Positions 1-10,335 are shown, counted from the stretch's first letter. The stretch: 64,000 bases of DNA from Sordariomycetes sp. S80-01Y (GCA_037042185.1 JAXQJY010000029.1:310001-374000), one strand, 5' to 3'. The notes: generated by a model not told the origin, from the letters alone. Numbers and translations: made by a program.

Positions 1-185
1 GAACCCCTGACCGTCACTCTCCCCGCAAATCGACCAGCTCGCAAGGTTGGCTGATCGCGGGGAAGACGAGGTGGTCTAGTTCTGGAGAGCCGAGCTCTAG
101 AAAGGCATTTGTTGAAATCAACTACATGTGAAAAGTCTATCTGAATCCTCAAAGTTCATTCTCCGAAGATGGTGGTACAAATATG

Positions 186-191
186 TATAAA
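186..191 (+). promoter_or_regulatory. TATA box of the carboxylesterase gene
   Basis: TATAAA lies 139 nt upstream of the ATG at 325, a usual distance for a fungal TATA element allowing for a short leader. The rest of 1-324 shows no other gene. The assignment rests on motif and position only. Confidence 0.45.
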
Positions 192-324
192 GGATGAGAC
201 TCTACTTGTAGTCTGTCTACCTTTAGGACATCTCCCTCCTGGCTGACTACCAAGACCTACAGTCTTCCCAGTTCGTGGGCTTCCAAGACACAATCCAAGA
301 TCCCATCGGCACCCAGCAGCCGCC

Positions 325-2121
325 ATGATGTTCCAAATATGGACACCGTTTTGGTGGCTCGTTCTCATCCACCATGGAGTTCTGGCCGCGCCAACTGCTG
401 CCTTTGAAGAGCGGGCAGATACTACAGCCACTATCGTAATCCCTTCGCCGGACGCGACTCTGCTCGGCAATGTCAAGTCTAACGTGGAGTCATACGGAGG
501 CATCCCGTATGCTCGGCCACCGGTCGGGCCTTTGCGCATGAAGCCGCCTCAACGACTGAGCGAGTCCATGGGCTTAGTTGACGGCACCGGCCCAGCAGGA
601 GCATGTCCTCAATTTGTCTCGTCGACTGAGTCCCAGGACTTCCTGTTCAAAACACTTGGCAGTCTAGCCAACCTCCCGTTCGTTCAAGAAGCTACTGGCC
701 AAAGTGAGGATTGTCTTAGCATTACTGTCGCACGACCCCAGGGATTGGACACCGATGCGAAGCTCCCTGTTCTTTACTGGATCTTTGGAGGTGGATTCGA
801 GGTGAGTTTCCTTCCAGACAAAGAACGGCAACTACAAGACCTGTGACTAACTTGCATCGCGTCCCTGTAGCTTGGCTGGTCGTCCATGTACGACGGCACC
901 GATCTTGTCAACTACGGTGTTGAAATCGGCAAGCCCTTCATCTTTGTCGCCGTCAACTACCGTGTGGCAGGTTTCGGATTCATGCCGGGCAAGGAGATCC
1001 AAGATGAGGGGTCCGGAAATGCAGGGCTTCTCGATCAGAGAATGGGGCTGGAGTGGGTTGCAGACAACATAGCCAGCTTTGGGGGTGATCCCGACAAGGT
1101 CACCATCTGGGGTCAGTCAGCGGGCGCCATATCCGTATTCGCTCAGATGGCACTCTACGATGGCGACCACCACTATCGAGGGAAGCCCTTGTTTCGTGGT
1201 GCAATCATGAGCTCCGGAACAACTATCCCGACAAAACCCCTGGATTCTCCGAAGGCCCAAGCTGTTTATGACCAAGTCGTCAGGGCTGGGGATTGCGAAG
1301 ACGCCTCAAACAGCCTCGAATGCCTGCGCGCTCTAGAATACCCCGACTTTTTAAATGCGGTCAGCAGCGTTCCTCATCTCCTATCTTACAACTCCCTGGC
1401 TCTCTCCTACGTCCCGCGCCCTGATGGACACGTGCTGACGGACTCTCTGGATGTCCTGGCGTCGAGTGGGAAATATGCCGCCGTGCCGATGATATCGGGC
1501 AACGCAGAGGATGAGGGAACGCTATTCGCCTTGTTCCAGCCGAACCTCACGACCACGGACAAGTTTGCCAACTACTTGAAAGATTACTACTTTGACGATG
1601 CATCAGTGGATCAGCTCAAGGAGTTTATTGGCACTTATGGCAATGGCATTCGCGCAGTCATTGACGGGAGCCCATATCGTACAGGCTTGCTCAACGAGAT
1701 CTTCCCTGGTTTCAAAAGGAGGGCATCCCTCGTCGGCGACGCTCTATTCAGCCTTGCAAGACGTTTGTTTCTGGTTGTCGCGGATGTTCACAATGCCGAT
1801 GTTCCCTCCTGGTCATACATCATGTCCCAGAATCAGGGGACTCCGATTCTGGGTACCTTTCACGGCAACGACATCCTCCAGGTCTTCCTGGGAATCAAGG
1901 ACAACTACGCAGCGAAGAGTATGCGGTCTTACTTTATCAACTTTGTTCACTCGCTTGACCCGAATGGCGAAGCCGACACGGGCTTTCCCCTGTGGCCACG
2001 GTGGTCAGAGAGTCGTCAGCTCGCTCACATCTTCGCTGATAAGTCGACTGTTCTGGACGACGACTTTCGCCAAGATAGTGCGGCGTGGATAGCCGAGAAC
2101 ATAGATATTTTGAGGTTCTAA
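325..2121 (+). CDS. Secreted type-B carboxylesterase/lipase
   Basis: This is a hydrolase of carboxylic esters of the alpha/beta-hydrolase cholinesterase-like family, predicted to be secreted. Exons are 325-801 and 871-2121; the 69-nt intron (802-870) starts GTGAGT and ends CTGTAG, giving 575 residues, the normal length for the family. The N-terminus is a hydrophobic signal peptide ending near LAAPT. The family signature YGGIPYARPPVGPLR follows. The nucleophile is Ser242 in WGQSAGA, the acid is Glu374 in AEDEGT, and the base is His490 in FHGNDI, so the triad is complete. The oxyanion loop GGGFE sits at the splice junction. It is transcribed away from the window edge, and 549 nt separate it from ATG12. 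The natural substrate cannot be read from the sequence. Family assignment is firm. Confidence 0.95.
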
Positions 2122-2670
2122 ATGTTCAACGCACAGTTGACTCGTCACAATACTTAAATTTAATGTTGGTTTTATAAAGATACTCGCCAGGCATAACCGC
2201 TTGCTCGCCTAATTTGGCGGCACAGCCGACGAAGGAGAGCCTCCCTACAGACAAATTCATGCCTATTACTCGATATAAAATTTCCATGCGCAAGGCTTGC
2301 GCTAAAGTTGTTGTGAGATTGCGGACGTTGTAGACATGATTCGAGCAAAAAGGGGTACGCAAGGAATGACAGCTGGTCGGTCACCACGTGCGACGCACTG
2401 TAAAACACTGTACAATATCAGGCAACGTCGTCCACCTCACTTCAGTCAACGCATTGCAACCACCACCAACCGCGACCACGTAGTTCAGAGCGACTTGCCG
2501 AACTATCAACAAGAGCGCAGTATGACCGATATTTGAAACTCCTCTGTTCTCGGTCCCTTCTTCACCGCACATTGTCTCCCGGAAATCTTCCCGCTCTCTC
2601 CGCACATTGTCAGCCTCCCCTCGACTTGGCAGCCTTCATAGTCAAACTATCACACACCTCACCACGCACT
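2122..2670. other. Intergenic: carboxylesterase 3' end and ATG12 promoter
   Basis: These 549 nt between two genes read in the same direction presumably hold the 3' UTR of the esterase and the promoter and leader of ATG12. I see only short open frames and no other gene, RNA or repeat. Confidence 0.5.
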
Positions 2671-3139
2671 ATGGAGTCCCCAGCAGAGGTGCCCTCGCCG
2701 GCGAGATCCCCAAGCCCGGATCTGCCGCTCACAATGACAGCTTCGGTTCACCTAACCGAGCTTCCCCACGATGCATCCGCTGCTCTGGCATCGGCCGCGC
2801 CCTTCGCCTCGGAGAAAGTGGTCGTACGCTTTAAACCCGTCGGCGCCGCGCCTGCTCTCTCGCAGGATGTATGCAAGATCTCGAGCTCCAGAAAGTTCGA
2901 AGAGGTTGTGCGATACCTGAGGCGCAAGCTAAAGTGCAAGGATACGGATAGTGTGTTTCTGTACGTGAACAGCGCATTCGCACCGAGTTTGGATGAGGTG
3001 GTTGGTAATTTGCACCAGGTAAGTTACCTCTTTCAAGAATACAAGATCAGGGGAGAAAAGTGGCTTATGAGAACAGTGCTTCAAAGATGGTAGAGATCAG
3101 CTTGTTGTGGTGTACTCTATGACTCCAGCCTTTGGCTGA
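2671..3139 (+). CDS. ATG12: Ubiquitin-like autophagy protein Atg12
   Basis: Atg12 is conjugated through its C-terminal glycine to Atg5 by Atg7 and Atg10; the Atg12-Atg5-Atg16 complex promotes Atg8 lipidation during autophagosome formation. Exons are 2671-3018 and 3077-3139, with a 58-nt intron (3019-3076). The 136-residue product has an acidic, Pro/Ser-rich disordered N-terminus, then the ubiquitin fold from about residue 50 ([13 protein letters not shown], then a basic helix [14 protein letters not shown], then [11 protein letters not shown]). Exon 2 encodes [20 protein letters not shown] and the stop, so it ends exactly at the required Gly without needing processing. The frame is open upstream to 2533 but has no ATG, so 2671 is the start. 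Reading through the intron would lose the C-terminal Gly, so the splice is essential. Confidence 0.95.
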
Positions 3140-3249
3140 GAGGCTCTATACCGGATGAACGACAAACCCAAACGCCAAAGATGCTTCGCTCGCCATGCCA
3201 CAAACACAGTCATCAACGCAACCGCCACCTTCCCAACCCTCTGTACATC

Positions 3250-4407
3250 TCAGGGCTTGAAGTCCTTGATCGCCTCGGCAAAAGCATCAACCTCCTCTTT
3301 GGGGGCCGGATACGTGTGCTCAGGCGCAGGATACTCCCTCTTCTTCACCTCGTCTCTATAGCTCTCCACCGCCCGCATAGCCTCGCCCCAGACATCACCG
3401 TACCTCTTGACAAATTTCGGCAGGAAGCGACCAGGTGGGTAGTTGCCGGTCATATCTACCTGAACGAGGACTTGACCACTCGTACCCTTGCCGGCGCCGA
3501 TACCGATGGTAGGCACCTTGAGTTTTTCCGTTATCATCGCAGCGACATCCTCAGGCACGGCTTCTAGGACCATGGCGTATGCTCCAGCTTCTTGGACGGC
3601 AAGAGCATCTTCCAAGATACGCAGCGCGCCATCCCGGGTCTTCCCTTGGACACGGAAACCACCGAGGGCGTTCTGTCGCTGAGGCGTGAGTCCGACGTGC
3701 CCGAGGACGGGTATGCCGGCGGTGGTGATTTTACGGATGGTGGGTGCCATTTCAGCGCCACCTTCGAGCTTGACGGATTGGACCCGACCTTCCTTAACGA
3801 AGCGAATGGCTGTTGACAAGGCTTGCTCGGGGGATATCTCGTAGGAGCCCATCGGCAGATCGCCGACCTGGGGTTTGTTAGGGTCTCATGATGCTGGAAG
3901 CAAATCACCCCCTTGAGAGGGAAATGAGGATCAAAGGAAACTTACTGTAAAAGCCGACTTGGCAGCTCGACTCACACTTCTACAATGTAGTAGCATCTCC
4001 TCCACCAACACCTCACTCGTATCCTCCATCCCCAAGGCCACCATCGCCAGGCTGTCACCGACAAGCACAACATCCATGCCCGCGTGATCAGCTACCAGCC
4101 CAGAGGGAAAGTCGTGAGCCGTCATGACGGTGATGGGTTCGCCGCGCTTGTGCATCGCTCTGAGAGAAGAAATGGTGACTTTCTTTCTGGGGTTGGACGG
4201 CGGCGCGCCCATGGGTGAGTGTGATGAGTGGCGCACATGTTGTGTTGGGAGATGTGCGGGGGCTGTGTATGAGGTAGTGGGTGGTGAAAGTGAGGGCAGT
4301 GATGATAATGAGATAGGGGGTCGGTGAGGGTGACAGGCATGTCGCGTGGCAGCAGCCCCCAGCACAGAGGCACGCGACCGCAAGGCCGCCTGCGAACCTC
4401 TCATCAT
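3250..4407 (-). CDS. panB: 3-methyl-2-oxobutanoate hydroxymethyltransferase, mitochondrial
   Basis: This enzyme transfers a hydroxymethyl group from methylene-tetrahydrofolate to 2-oxoisovalerate to form ketopantoate, the first committed step of pantothenate and coenzyme A synthesis. On the minus strand, exon 1 is 4407-3946 and exon 2 is 3867-3250, with a 78-nt intron (3868-3945), giving 359 residues. The junction rebuilds SAFTVGDLPMGSYE, the family's conserved metal and substrate loop. Other family signatures are VMTAHDFPSG, VVLVGDSLAMV, VKLEGG, GHVGLTPQ, MVLEAVPE and PTIGIGAG. The first 80 or so residues are rich in Arg, Ser, Ala and His and lack acids at the very start, as expected for a mitochondrial presequence. 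The frame is open above 4407 without an earlier ATG; ATGs at 4407 and 4404 are adjacent. It converges with ATG12, 110 nt away. Confidence 0.95.
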
Positions 4408-5576
4408 ACTGTGCGACCAATCCCGGCAAGCCAGTGAAGCGGATCCAGGAACCAAGAAAAAAAAGTCGGGGGAAAAATGGTGTAGACGGGTGTCAGGTCA
4501 TTTGGAAATAGAGAGAGCAGCAGAAATTCTATTCCCGAGGCCTGGGCGCGTGGCTGGTTTTATGAAGCCCCGTCATGATGGTTTTTACGTTGTAGAATTG
4601 AGTATCTGCGCAAATTGCCCATGTTGAGATCCGGTCCACCGAGGGGGGGGGGGGGGGGGCACCGGGGCCGTCACAGTAGTGGGCGCCGAGTCGGTAGCCC
4701 CAGTCGTCCTCGGCGCAAAAAAAAACTAGGTGGCCTGACTGGGAGGGCGACTAGGGCGGCTTAGTGGCGGGCTGCCGAGGCAAACTCGGATGAGTGACCG
4801 GCTTTTGCTTACCCGGTACTATGAGCATTTGTCATTCGGAGGATGGGTCAGCTGCTGACTTCATTCGCCTTCCAATGCAAAGGAAGTTTAATAGGCAATC
4901 ACGTCTTTGATTTTCTCCAAACGACCGTCCATGTAACGGGTCGGGGTTGATCAACCAAGTCCGCTTTACCTTGATGGTTCGGCGAATTCTTTGCACCAAA
5001 GGTGTTCCGGCCAACGTCCTTATGCTAATGGTGGTGTAAACGACATTGAACTCCAGACGGTTCAACAGGAACCTATGCGTCTAGGATATTCATATCATAC
5101 AATGGCTCATCCCATTTGCGTGCCCTCAACTGTCCGTGAGTCGCATCCAGCACATGCCAGAACACCCTGAAGCCCCTCGACGGCCCAGTGAACCCCGCCG
5201 GAAATCGCCTAACCTCCCCCGCACGACCCCTTATCGATAGACAGGAACAAGCGGCCCAACGCGGGGCGATAACGAGTGACGAGTGACGCTAAGCTCTCGT
5301 GACTGACCACCTGCATGACGATGCCCCCATCTCCCGTTGCTTCAACCCAGCGCCCAACTCCGTCTTCCACACTGATACCACCTCCCGATCACACTGACGA
5401 ATCGACCGTACACGAGCCGACATCGAGACCACCCTCACGGCAAGAGCCCGAGCCGAGACACTGACAGCCACGGACAGCCCAGTTGAGGGCCGAAGACGAT
5501 CGCCCGACCAAGACAGCCATCGGCCCAAACTCAGTCTCGCGAGAATTCAGCTGGCTGCAAGCCATCAGCCAGCACA
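4408..5576. other. Intergenic between panB and UBC8 (divergent promoters)
   Basis: About 1.17 kb separates the divergently read panB and UBC8. It contains a 17-nt G run (listed separately) and a short A run near 4720. No open frame here has recognisable protein content. Nothing else is seen. Confidence 0.5.
4643..4659. repeat. Homopolymer run of 17 G
   Basis: Seventeen consecutive G residues occur about 240 nt upstream of the panB start. Such a run can form a G-quadruplex and is prone to length error in sequencing, so its exact length is uncertain. Confidence 0.85.
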
Positions 5577-6618
5577 ATGAGCAGCCCACGCAGGAGAATA
5601 GAGACAGATGTACGTTGTCGACATCCCGTGAGCGCGAATTTTGGCTAACCATCGTCAGGTCATGAAGTGCGCTAGCCTGAGCTTCCGAAACCGGCCACGA
5701 CAGCTAACAGCAGCAGGATGTACGAACAGCCCACGGCGCCCGGAGAACGAGTCTAACGGGGATGCATAGGTTGATGAGCGACTACGAGGTCACTCTGATC
5801 AACGACAACAGTACGCCTCCCCATCCTCTTGTCCGGACTGTTGCTAACGAACTTCAGTGTAAGCCCTCTGACGAAACCGAAGGAGTCTCGGATTGCTGAA
5901 ACACCAAAGGCAAGACTTCTACGTCCGATTCAAGGGCCCCTCCGACACCCCCTTCGAAGGTGGTCTGTGGAAGGTCCACGTCGAGCTCCCGGATACCTAC
6001 CCGTACAAGTCGCCCAGCATCGGCTTCACGAACCGCATCTTCCATCCCAACATCGACGAGCTGTAAGCCATGAATATTTCCTCCGTTCATCATGGAAAAA
6101 TTCAAGAGGAGATGAGCGGTGGCTGATTGGTTGAACAGGTCAGGCTCGGTGTGTTTGGATGTCATCAACCAGACTTGGTCGCCAATGTTCGACATGATCA
6201 ACATCTTCGAGGTTTTCCTGCCCCAGTTGTTGCGGTACCCGAATCCAACGGACCCCCTGAATGGCGAGGCGGCTGCGCTGTTGATTCGGGAACCCAAGAA
6301 TTACGAGGCCAAAGTTCGGGGTAGGTTTCCCCCTGGTCGAACCATTATTGTCTCGCATAGGTCACCCACATTATGTACCCCCTTCCTTAAGCCCAGCACA
6401 AGCTGTGTTGGCCTTGCACGGCATTTACGCACGGCGAATTGCCCCAGAGTTACAAGTTTCCTGTCATTGTGCTGACACGCCCAGAATACGTCCAGAAGTA
6501 CGCCAACAAGGACGCCGCAGACGAGGCGGGCCAAGAATCCGAGGACGACGATGACCTCTCTTCCGTGGCCAGCTTCGACGAGGACGAGGAGCCGGCCGGC
6601 CAGATGGACGACGTATAG
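5577..6618 (+). CDS. UBC8: Ubiquitin-conjugating enzyme E2, Ubc8/UBE2H type, with microexons
   Basis: Ubc8 carries ubiquitin for substrates such as gluconeogenic enzymes in yeast. Best exon model: 5577-5609, 5659-5666, 5717-5719, 5770-5810, 5858, 5910-6062, 6139-6320 and 6485-6618, giving 184 residues. The spliced N-terminus reads [39 protein letters not shown], matching the yeast and human family without gaps. The catalytic cysteine is Cys85 in [15 protein letters not shown], and the tail is acidic, typical of UBE2H. The first five introns are 49, 50, 50, 47 and 51 nt, each with a GT donor, an AG acceptor and a CTAAC or CTGAA branch site. The later introns are 76 and 164 nt. The 8-nt exon is required by frame and homology. 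The 3-nt exon is supported by the extra residue in yeast. The 1-nt exon is needed to keep frame unless an acceptor at 5915 is used, which would drop two conserved residues. Confidence 0.9.
5659..5666 (+). other. UBC8: 8-nt microexon of UBC8
   Basis: The sequence GTCATGAA lies between an acceptor (GTCAG, 5654-5658) and a donor (GTGCGC from 5667). It supplies Val-Met and two bases of Lys in the conserved DVMK string. Joining exon 1 straight to 5770 would break the frame, so this exon is needed. Confidence 0.85.
5717..5719 (+). other. UBC8: Probable 3-nt microexon of UBC8
   Basis: GAT lies between AGCAG (5712-5716) and donor GTACGA (5720). Including it changes KLMSD to KMLMSD, the spacing seen in yeast KLLMSD. 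Each flanking intron is 50 nt with its own branch site (GCTAAC at 5703, TCTAAC at 5752). Skipping it stays in frame and loses one residue, so a single 103-nt intron is the alternative. Confidence 0.65.
5858..5858 (+). other. UBC8: Probable single-nucleotide exon of UBC8
   Basis: One T sits between an acceptor (TTCAG, 5853-5857) and a donor (GTAAGC from 5859). With A from 5810 and G from 5910 it forms the ATG of Met in NDNMQDF, the residue yeast has at this place (NDSMQEF). The flanking introns are 47 and 51 nt, with branch sites GCTAAC and GCTGAA. One intron from 5811 to the acceptor at 5909 would be out of frame. Confidence 0.65.
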
Positions 6619-6942
6619 GAGAAGCGGGCTCTGGCGGCGTAATTAAGGATACTACATTCCCTGTCAGGAGGGCTTGGACGCGGCGTCGCACGGTTATTCT
6701 TTTCTATGACTTTAGGCTACAACATGCGGGCAATTTGTACTTACACACTCCCCTCAGGGCAAATCAACATTTACATCACGGTTCGCCGGCGTGGCTTCGC
6801 TGGGGTGTATGCTTGGCTTCCAAAGCCTTGTGGTTCAAGGAAGTTCTCGTAAATATATCATTCTTGAGCCAATCCCGTGGCTCGGGTATCATCGAATTCC
6901 AGATCTAAACCAAGCGCTATGCCCTCATGCTCATGAATCGTA
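6619..6942. other. Convergent 3' ends of UBC8 and the CWC16-like gene
   Basis: These 324 nt separate two genes that converge, so they should hold both 3' UTRs. I see no further gene or repeat. Confidence 0.5.
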
Positions 6943-7974
6943 TCAGTCCGAGTCGTAGTCGACCAAACCACTCGTAGTCGGCGCCTTCTCTATCGCAGGT
7001 TCTGCCGCAGCCTCGTTCCGAGGCTGGTCGAGTTCCTGTTTCCTCCTCTTCACTCCCGCCAGCCTGGCAGGCCCTTTCTTGGTTGTTTTCTCGCCGGTAA
7101 GGAAGGGATCTTTCATGATCCTCGTGTTGCCCATGACTGACGACACGAAGCCATCCTTGTTCCTCTTCGCTTCCCTCTCGCTTTTCAGCAACGGCTTCTC
7201 CTTCCCATTAGGAGGCGGCCTGGTGCTAGTAGCCTTGTCTTGGCCGAATAGAGGCTTACTCAGAGCATCCTCCTCCTTGACGCTCTCAAAGTCCACTATC
7301 CCCGCCCTCAGCCTGTCCTCCTCACTCTCCTCGAGCAGCTCAACGCCAGTGCCCAACCTGTCCCTCAATTCCTCGTCCCTCTCAGCTTGCCGCTCTCTCT
7401 CCTTGCGACCGACACGGAACGCCTTCCGCAGCGCTTGGTTCCTCGCATAAGGATCCCAGGTATCCCGATCAACGGCATCCTGCAGCGCATCGATTCTCTC
7501 CGCCGCGCCTTTTTTGATCTCCTCGTCCGCTATCGTCTTCTCCAGCTTGCGGAAGGCATCCTTCCTCAGCTCGTCCCTCTCCCCCGTGGTGGGCGCCGCC
7601 GCGGTCTCGTCGCCGTAGTCCCGCCGCCGCCCGCCCGACACGACCTCGTACTCGGTGTTCTTGGGGTCCGTACGGATGACGACCTCGCCGCCGCAGATGC
7701 TGTGCTTGATGCTGAACCGCCAGATCGGGGTGGTGTAGTAGCTCCCGTCGCGCGTCTTCAGCGCGTTGAAGCGAACGCCTTGGGGGATGATGGTCGGTTG
7801 GGGGCAGTGGCCGCACCACAGGGCGTAGGGCATCTCGAAGCGGACGGTCTGGCCTGCCGGCACGCCGGTCGAGGACGAGAGAGGGCGTTTGCGCTTGGTG
7901 GATGGCTTGGAGGAGGTGAGGGCGTTGTCGAGGGATGAGGGCGGGTGGTACCGGCCCATGTTGAAGCCCTGCAT
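6943..7974 (-). CDS. CWC16/CCDC130 (YJU2B)-family pre-mRNA splicing factor
   Basis: Members of the CWC16 family (Yju2, CCDC130, S. pombe Saf4/Cwf16) join the spliceosome around the catalytic steps. This single-exon gene encodes 343 residues. It opens MQGFNMGRYHPP, then has a basic stretch and the family core: RFEMPYALWCGHCPQ, GVRFNALKTRDG, YYTTPIWRFSIKHSICGG and IRTDPKNTEYEVVSGG (about residues 40-130). The first zinc pair is CxxC (WCGHC). In the second pair the first Cys is replaced by His (KHSIC), compared with KCHLC in human CCDC130. The rest is charged helix, then a basic nuclear tail with KRRK near residue 320. The resemblance is closer to the CCDC130 branch than to Yju2 itself, because of the DPKN and VVSGG strings. 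The ATG at 7974 begins the conserved sequence. Confidence 0.9.
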   Translation of the reverse strand: MQGFNMGRYHPPSSLDNALTSSKPSTKRKRPLSSSTGVPAGQTVRFEMPYALWCGHCPQPTIIPQGVRFNALKTRDGSYYTTPIWRFSIKHSICGGEVVIRTDPKNTEYEVVSGGRRRDYGDETAAAPTTGERDELRKDAFRKLEKTIADEEIKKGAAERIDALQDAVDRDTWDPYARNQALRKAFRVGRKERERQAERDEELRDRLGTGVELLEESEEDRLRAGIVDFESVKEEDALSKPLFGQDKATSTRPPPNGKEKPLLKSEREAKRNKDGFVSSVMGNTRIMKDPFLTGEKTTKKGPARLAGVKRRKQELDQPRNEAAAEPAIEKAPTTSGLVDYDSD

Positions 7975-9241
7975 CTCGGCGGCTGAGGCGCGTTGCGCGC
8001 TATGGAATATCTGGGAAGCTCGAGATGGTGGTCTTAGGAGCCTAAAGGTGTTGATGCTGGCAATGGTTAGTTGAAGTTCGCGACGCGAGAGTTGAGGCCG
8101 GGCTGGACGGTGTGGGGCCGGCGGTGACGGCAGCGGGGCGGATCTCGAGGCTCATCAGTTGGTTCCGCATCCGGCTCTGTGAGAGTAGAGATCGTGGTCA
8201 ACTTCTTGATAGAGTGTCCAAGATTTCGCAAAACGAAGTTCCCAGAAACCTGACCCAGTATGCCATTTCATTCTTGTGACCAGTATTAATATAGTCGAAG
8301 ACGGTCAGATCTGAGCCCCAGGCTCTGTAAATAATCTCTCAGCTCGACTGTTCCTCCTCACACCTCCAAGACCAGGCCCTAACTCAACGTGTGAAGGGAG
8401 CAAACAACTGCAAGGACTGGTGTGTATCTGCAACGTAGGAAAGTAAAGTGATAGCCCTTCTGAAGAATTCAAAACTTCTGTGACGTCGTTCTTGAATCCA
8501 TTTTTCCCCATTACACTCAGTGAGTCCCTTTTCCCATTCAGTTTTGTACATCCAGGGTAAGACTTACTGTGTAAGGTTGAACCCGAGTCGCCTTACATAA
8601 AAAAATCCAAGTTCACCCCCTAACATGATTTCTACGCCTAGAAGTCCGAACCCTTTAACTACCTCAAATGGTCCCTTCATGCACATGTTTGTCCCAACGC
8701 ACTAGACGGAGTAAGGTCGACCGCTAAGCTTACGGCAGCTGGCTGAGATGAAGAGAAACCAGGTGCAGGGTAGGAAGCCTGGTAATAGGTATGGCCATGG
8801 GAAATGCAGAAGGTTTAAAGTACACTCACTGATTTAAAGTATATTCACAGGACAAAGACGGTATCGGGTGAGCACCGTCCCAGGATGACGTTGAGGGTGA
8901 ACCCCGGTTCTCGGCTAGTGGTACCTTTCGTCTGGCGACGTCTCCGTGCAAAAGCAAGTACCTCTCGAATCTACCCGGGGCGGTCTTTAAACCTTGGAGA
9001 ATGACTCCACCACCGCAATGTGGAAATTTCTCAAGGTCCGAGTTGTTTCGACCATCACCATCATCAGCCTTTCAATCCGTGTCTCAACTGGAATCCGCAA
9101 TCAATTGGACCTTGTTTAGTTACCGAGTCGCCTGTCAGTGCGCCGTGCGTCAATAGCCTCTCCCGCCGCAACCCGAAGTGCGCCAAAACTTTTCTGCCCC
9201 GCGATCGGATTCTTCCCTTCTTCCCTCCTCGACGACAAGCA
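7975..9241. other. Intergenic between the CWC16-like gene and PRS (divergent)
   Basis: About 1.27 kb of promoter-type DNA between two divergent genes. Open frames are short and show no family. A sequence (tttaaagta tattcaca-like) occurs twice near 8815 and 8833 as a short direct repeat. Otherwise I see nothing. Confidence 0.4.
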
Positions 9242-10335
9242 ATGTTGGATCAAATGGCGAACGAGATCAAGCTGCTGTCGGGCTCCTCCCACCCCGAGCT
9301 GAGCGCCCAGGTGGCCAGCCGGTATTTCTTCCTCCTATCTGGACTTTGCAAGGGGACGACGGCTAACTGTGGCGTGGCAGGCTGGGCATCGAAGTCGCCA
9401 ACACCATGAGCCTCCACTACTCGAACCAAGAAACCAGCGTCTCGATCGGAGAGTCCGTTCGCGATGAGGACGTCTTCATCCTCCAGTCCACCGCACCGGG
9501 CGACGTCAATGACGGCCTCATGGAGCTGCTGATCATGATCCACGCCTGCCGCACCGCTTCTGCGCGCCGCATCACGGCTGTTATTCCGAACTTCCCCTAC
9601 GCGAGGCAGGATAAGAAGGATAAGAGTCGCGCGCCGATCAGCGCGAAGTTGATTGCCAACATGCTGCAAGTCTCGGGATGTGTAAGTTCTGATGCTTGAC
9701 CAGCTCGCGTTGGTTAGTTCTGGGACGGGGTGCTAATTCAGTAGAACCACGTCATCACAATGGACCTCCACGCCTCGCAGATCCAAGGCTTCTTCAACGT
9801 CCCCGTCGACAACCTCTACGCCGAGCCCTCGGTCCTGCGCTGGATCCGCGAGAACCTCGACCGAACAAACTGCGTCATCGTCTCGCCCGACGCCGGTGGT
9901 GCCAAACGCGCCGCCTCCATCGCCGACCGTCTCGAGATCGGCTTCGCTCTCATCCACAAGGAGCGCCCGCGCCCGAACGAAGTCGGTCGTATGGTTCTCG
10001 TGGGAGATGTGGAGGACAAGGTCGCCATTCTGGTGGACGACATGGCCGATACGTGCGGGACGCTGGCGAAGGCCGCGGCGACTGTGCATGAGCACGGAGC
10101 GAAGCAAGTCTGGGCTATTGTCACCCACGGCATCCTCAGTGGAAAGGCTATTGATACGATCAATGCGTCTTGCCTCAGTGGATTGGTCGTCACCAACACC
10201 GTGCCCCTCGGGGACAAGACGGAAAGGTGCCCCAAGTTGAAGGTCATGGATGTCTCGGGGACGCTTGCCGAGGCCATCCGTCGCACGCACAACGGCGAGT
10301 CGGTCTCGTACCTGTTTACCAACGTCCCGGTCTAA
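9242..10335 (+). CDS. Ribose-phosphate pyrophosphokinase (PRPP synthetase)
   Basis: The enzyme makes 5-phosphoribosyl-1-pyrophosphate from ribose 5-phosphate and ATP, the entry to purine, pyrimidine, His, Trp and NAD synthesis. Exons are 9242-9321, 9381-9681 and 9745-10335, with introns of 59 and 63 nt, giving 323 residues, the length of the short yeast forms Prs2/3/4. The protein begins with the family string [11 protein letters not shown], then NYxNQETS-type [12 protein letters not shown], the ATP loop [15 protein letters not shown], the metal site [12 protein letters not shown] and the PRPP loop [13 protein letters not shown]. At intron 2 the TAG acceptor at 9742-9744 must be used: the nearer CAG would put a stop in frame. 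In-frame ATGs at 9242 and 9254 are both possible starts. Fungi usually have several paralogues, so I do not give a number. Confidence 0.95.

Noticed and set aside
2533-2670. An N-terminal extension of ATG12
   Set aside because: The frame is open but has no ATG before 2671, and Atg12 homology does not reach it.
7387-7938. Plus-strand open frames opposite the CWC16-like gene
   Set aside because: They are shadows of the minus-strand gene; the family motifs lie only on the minus strand.
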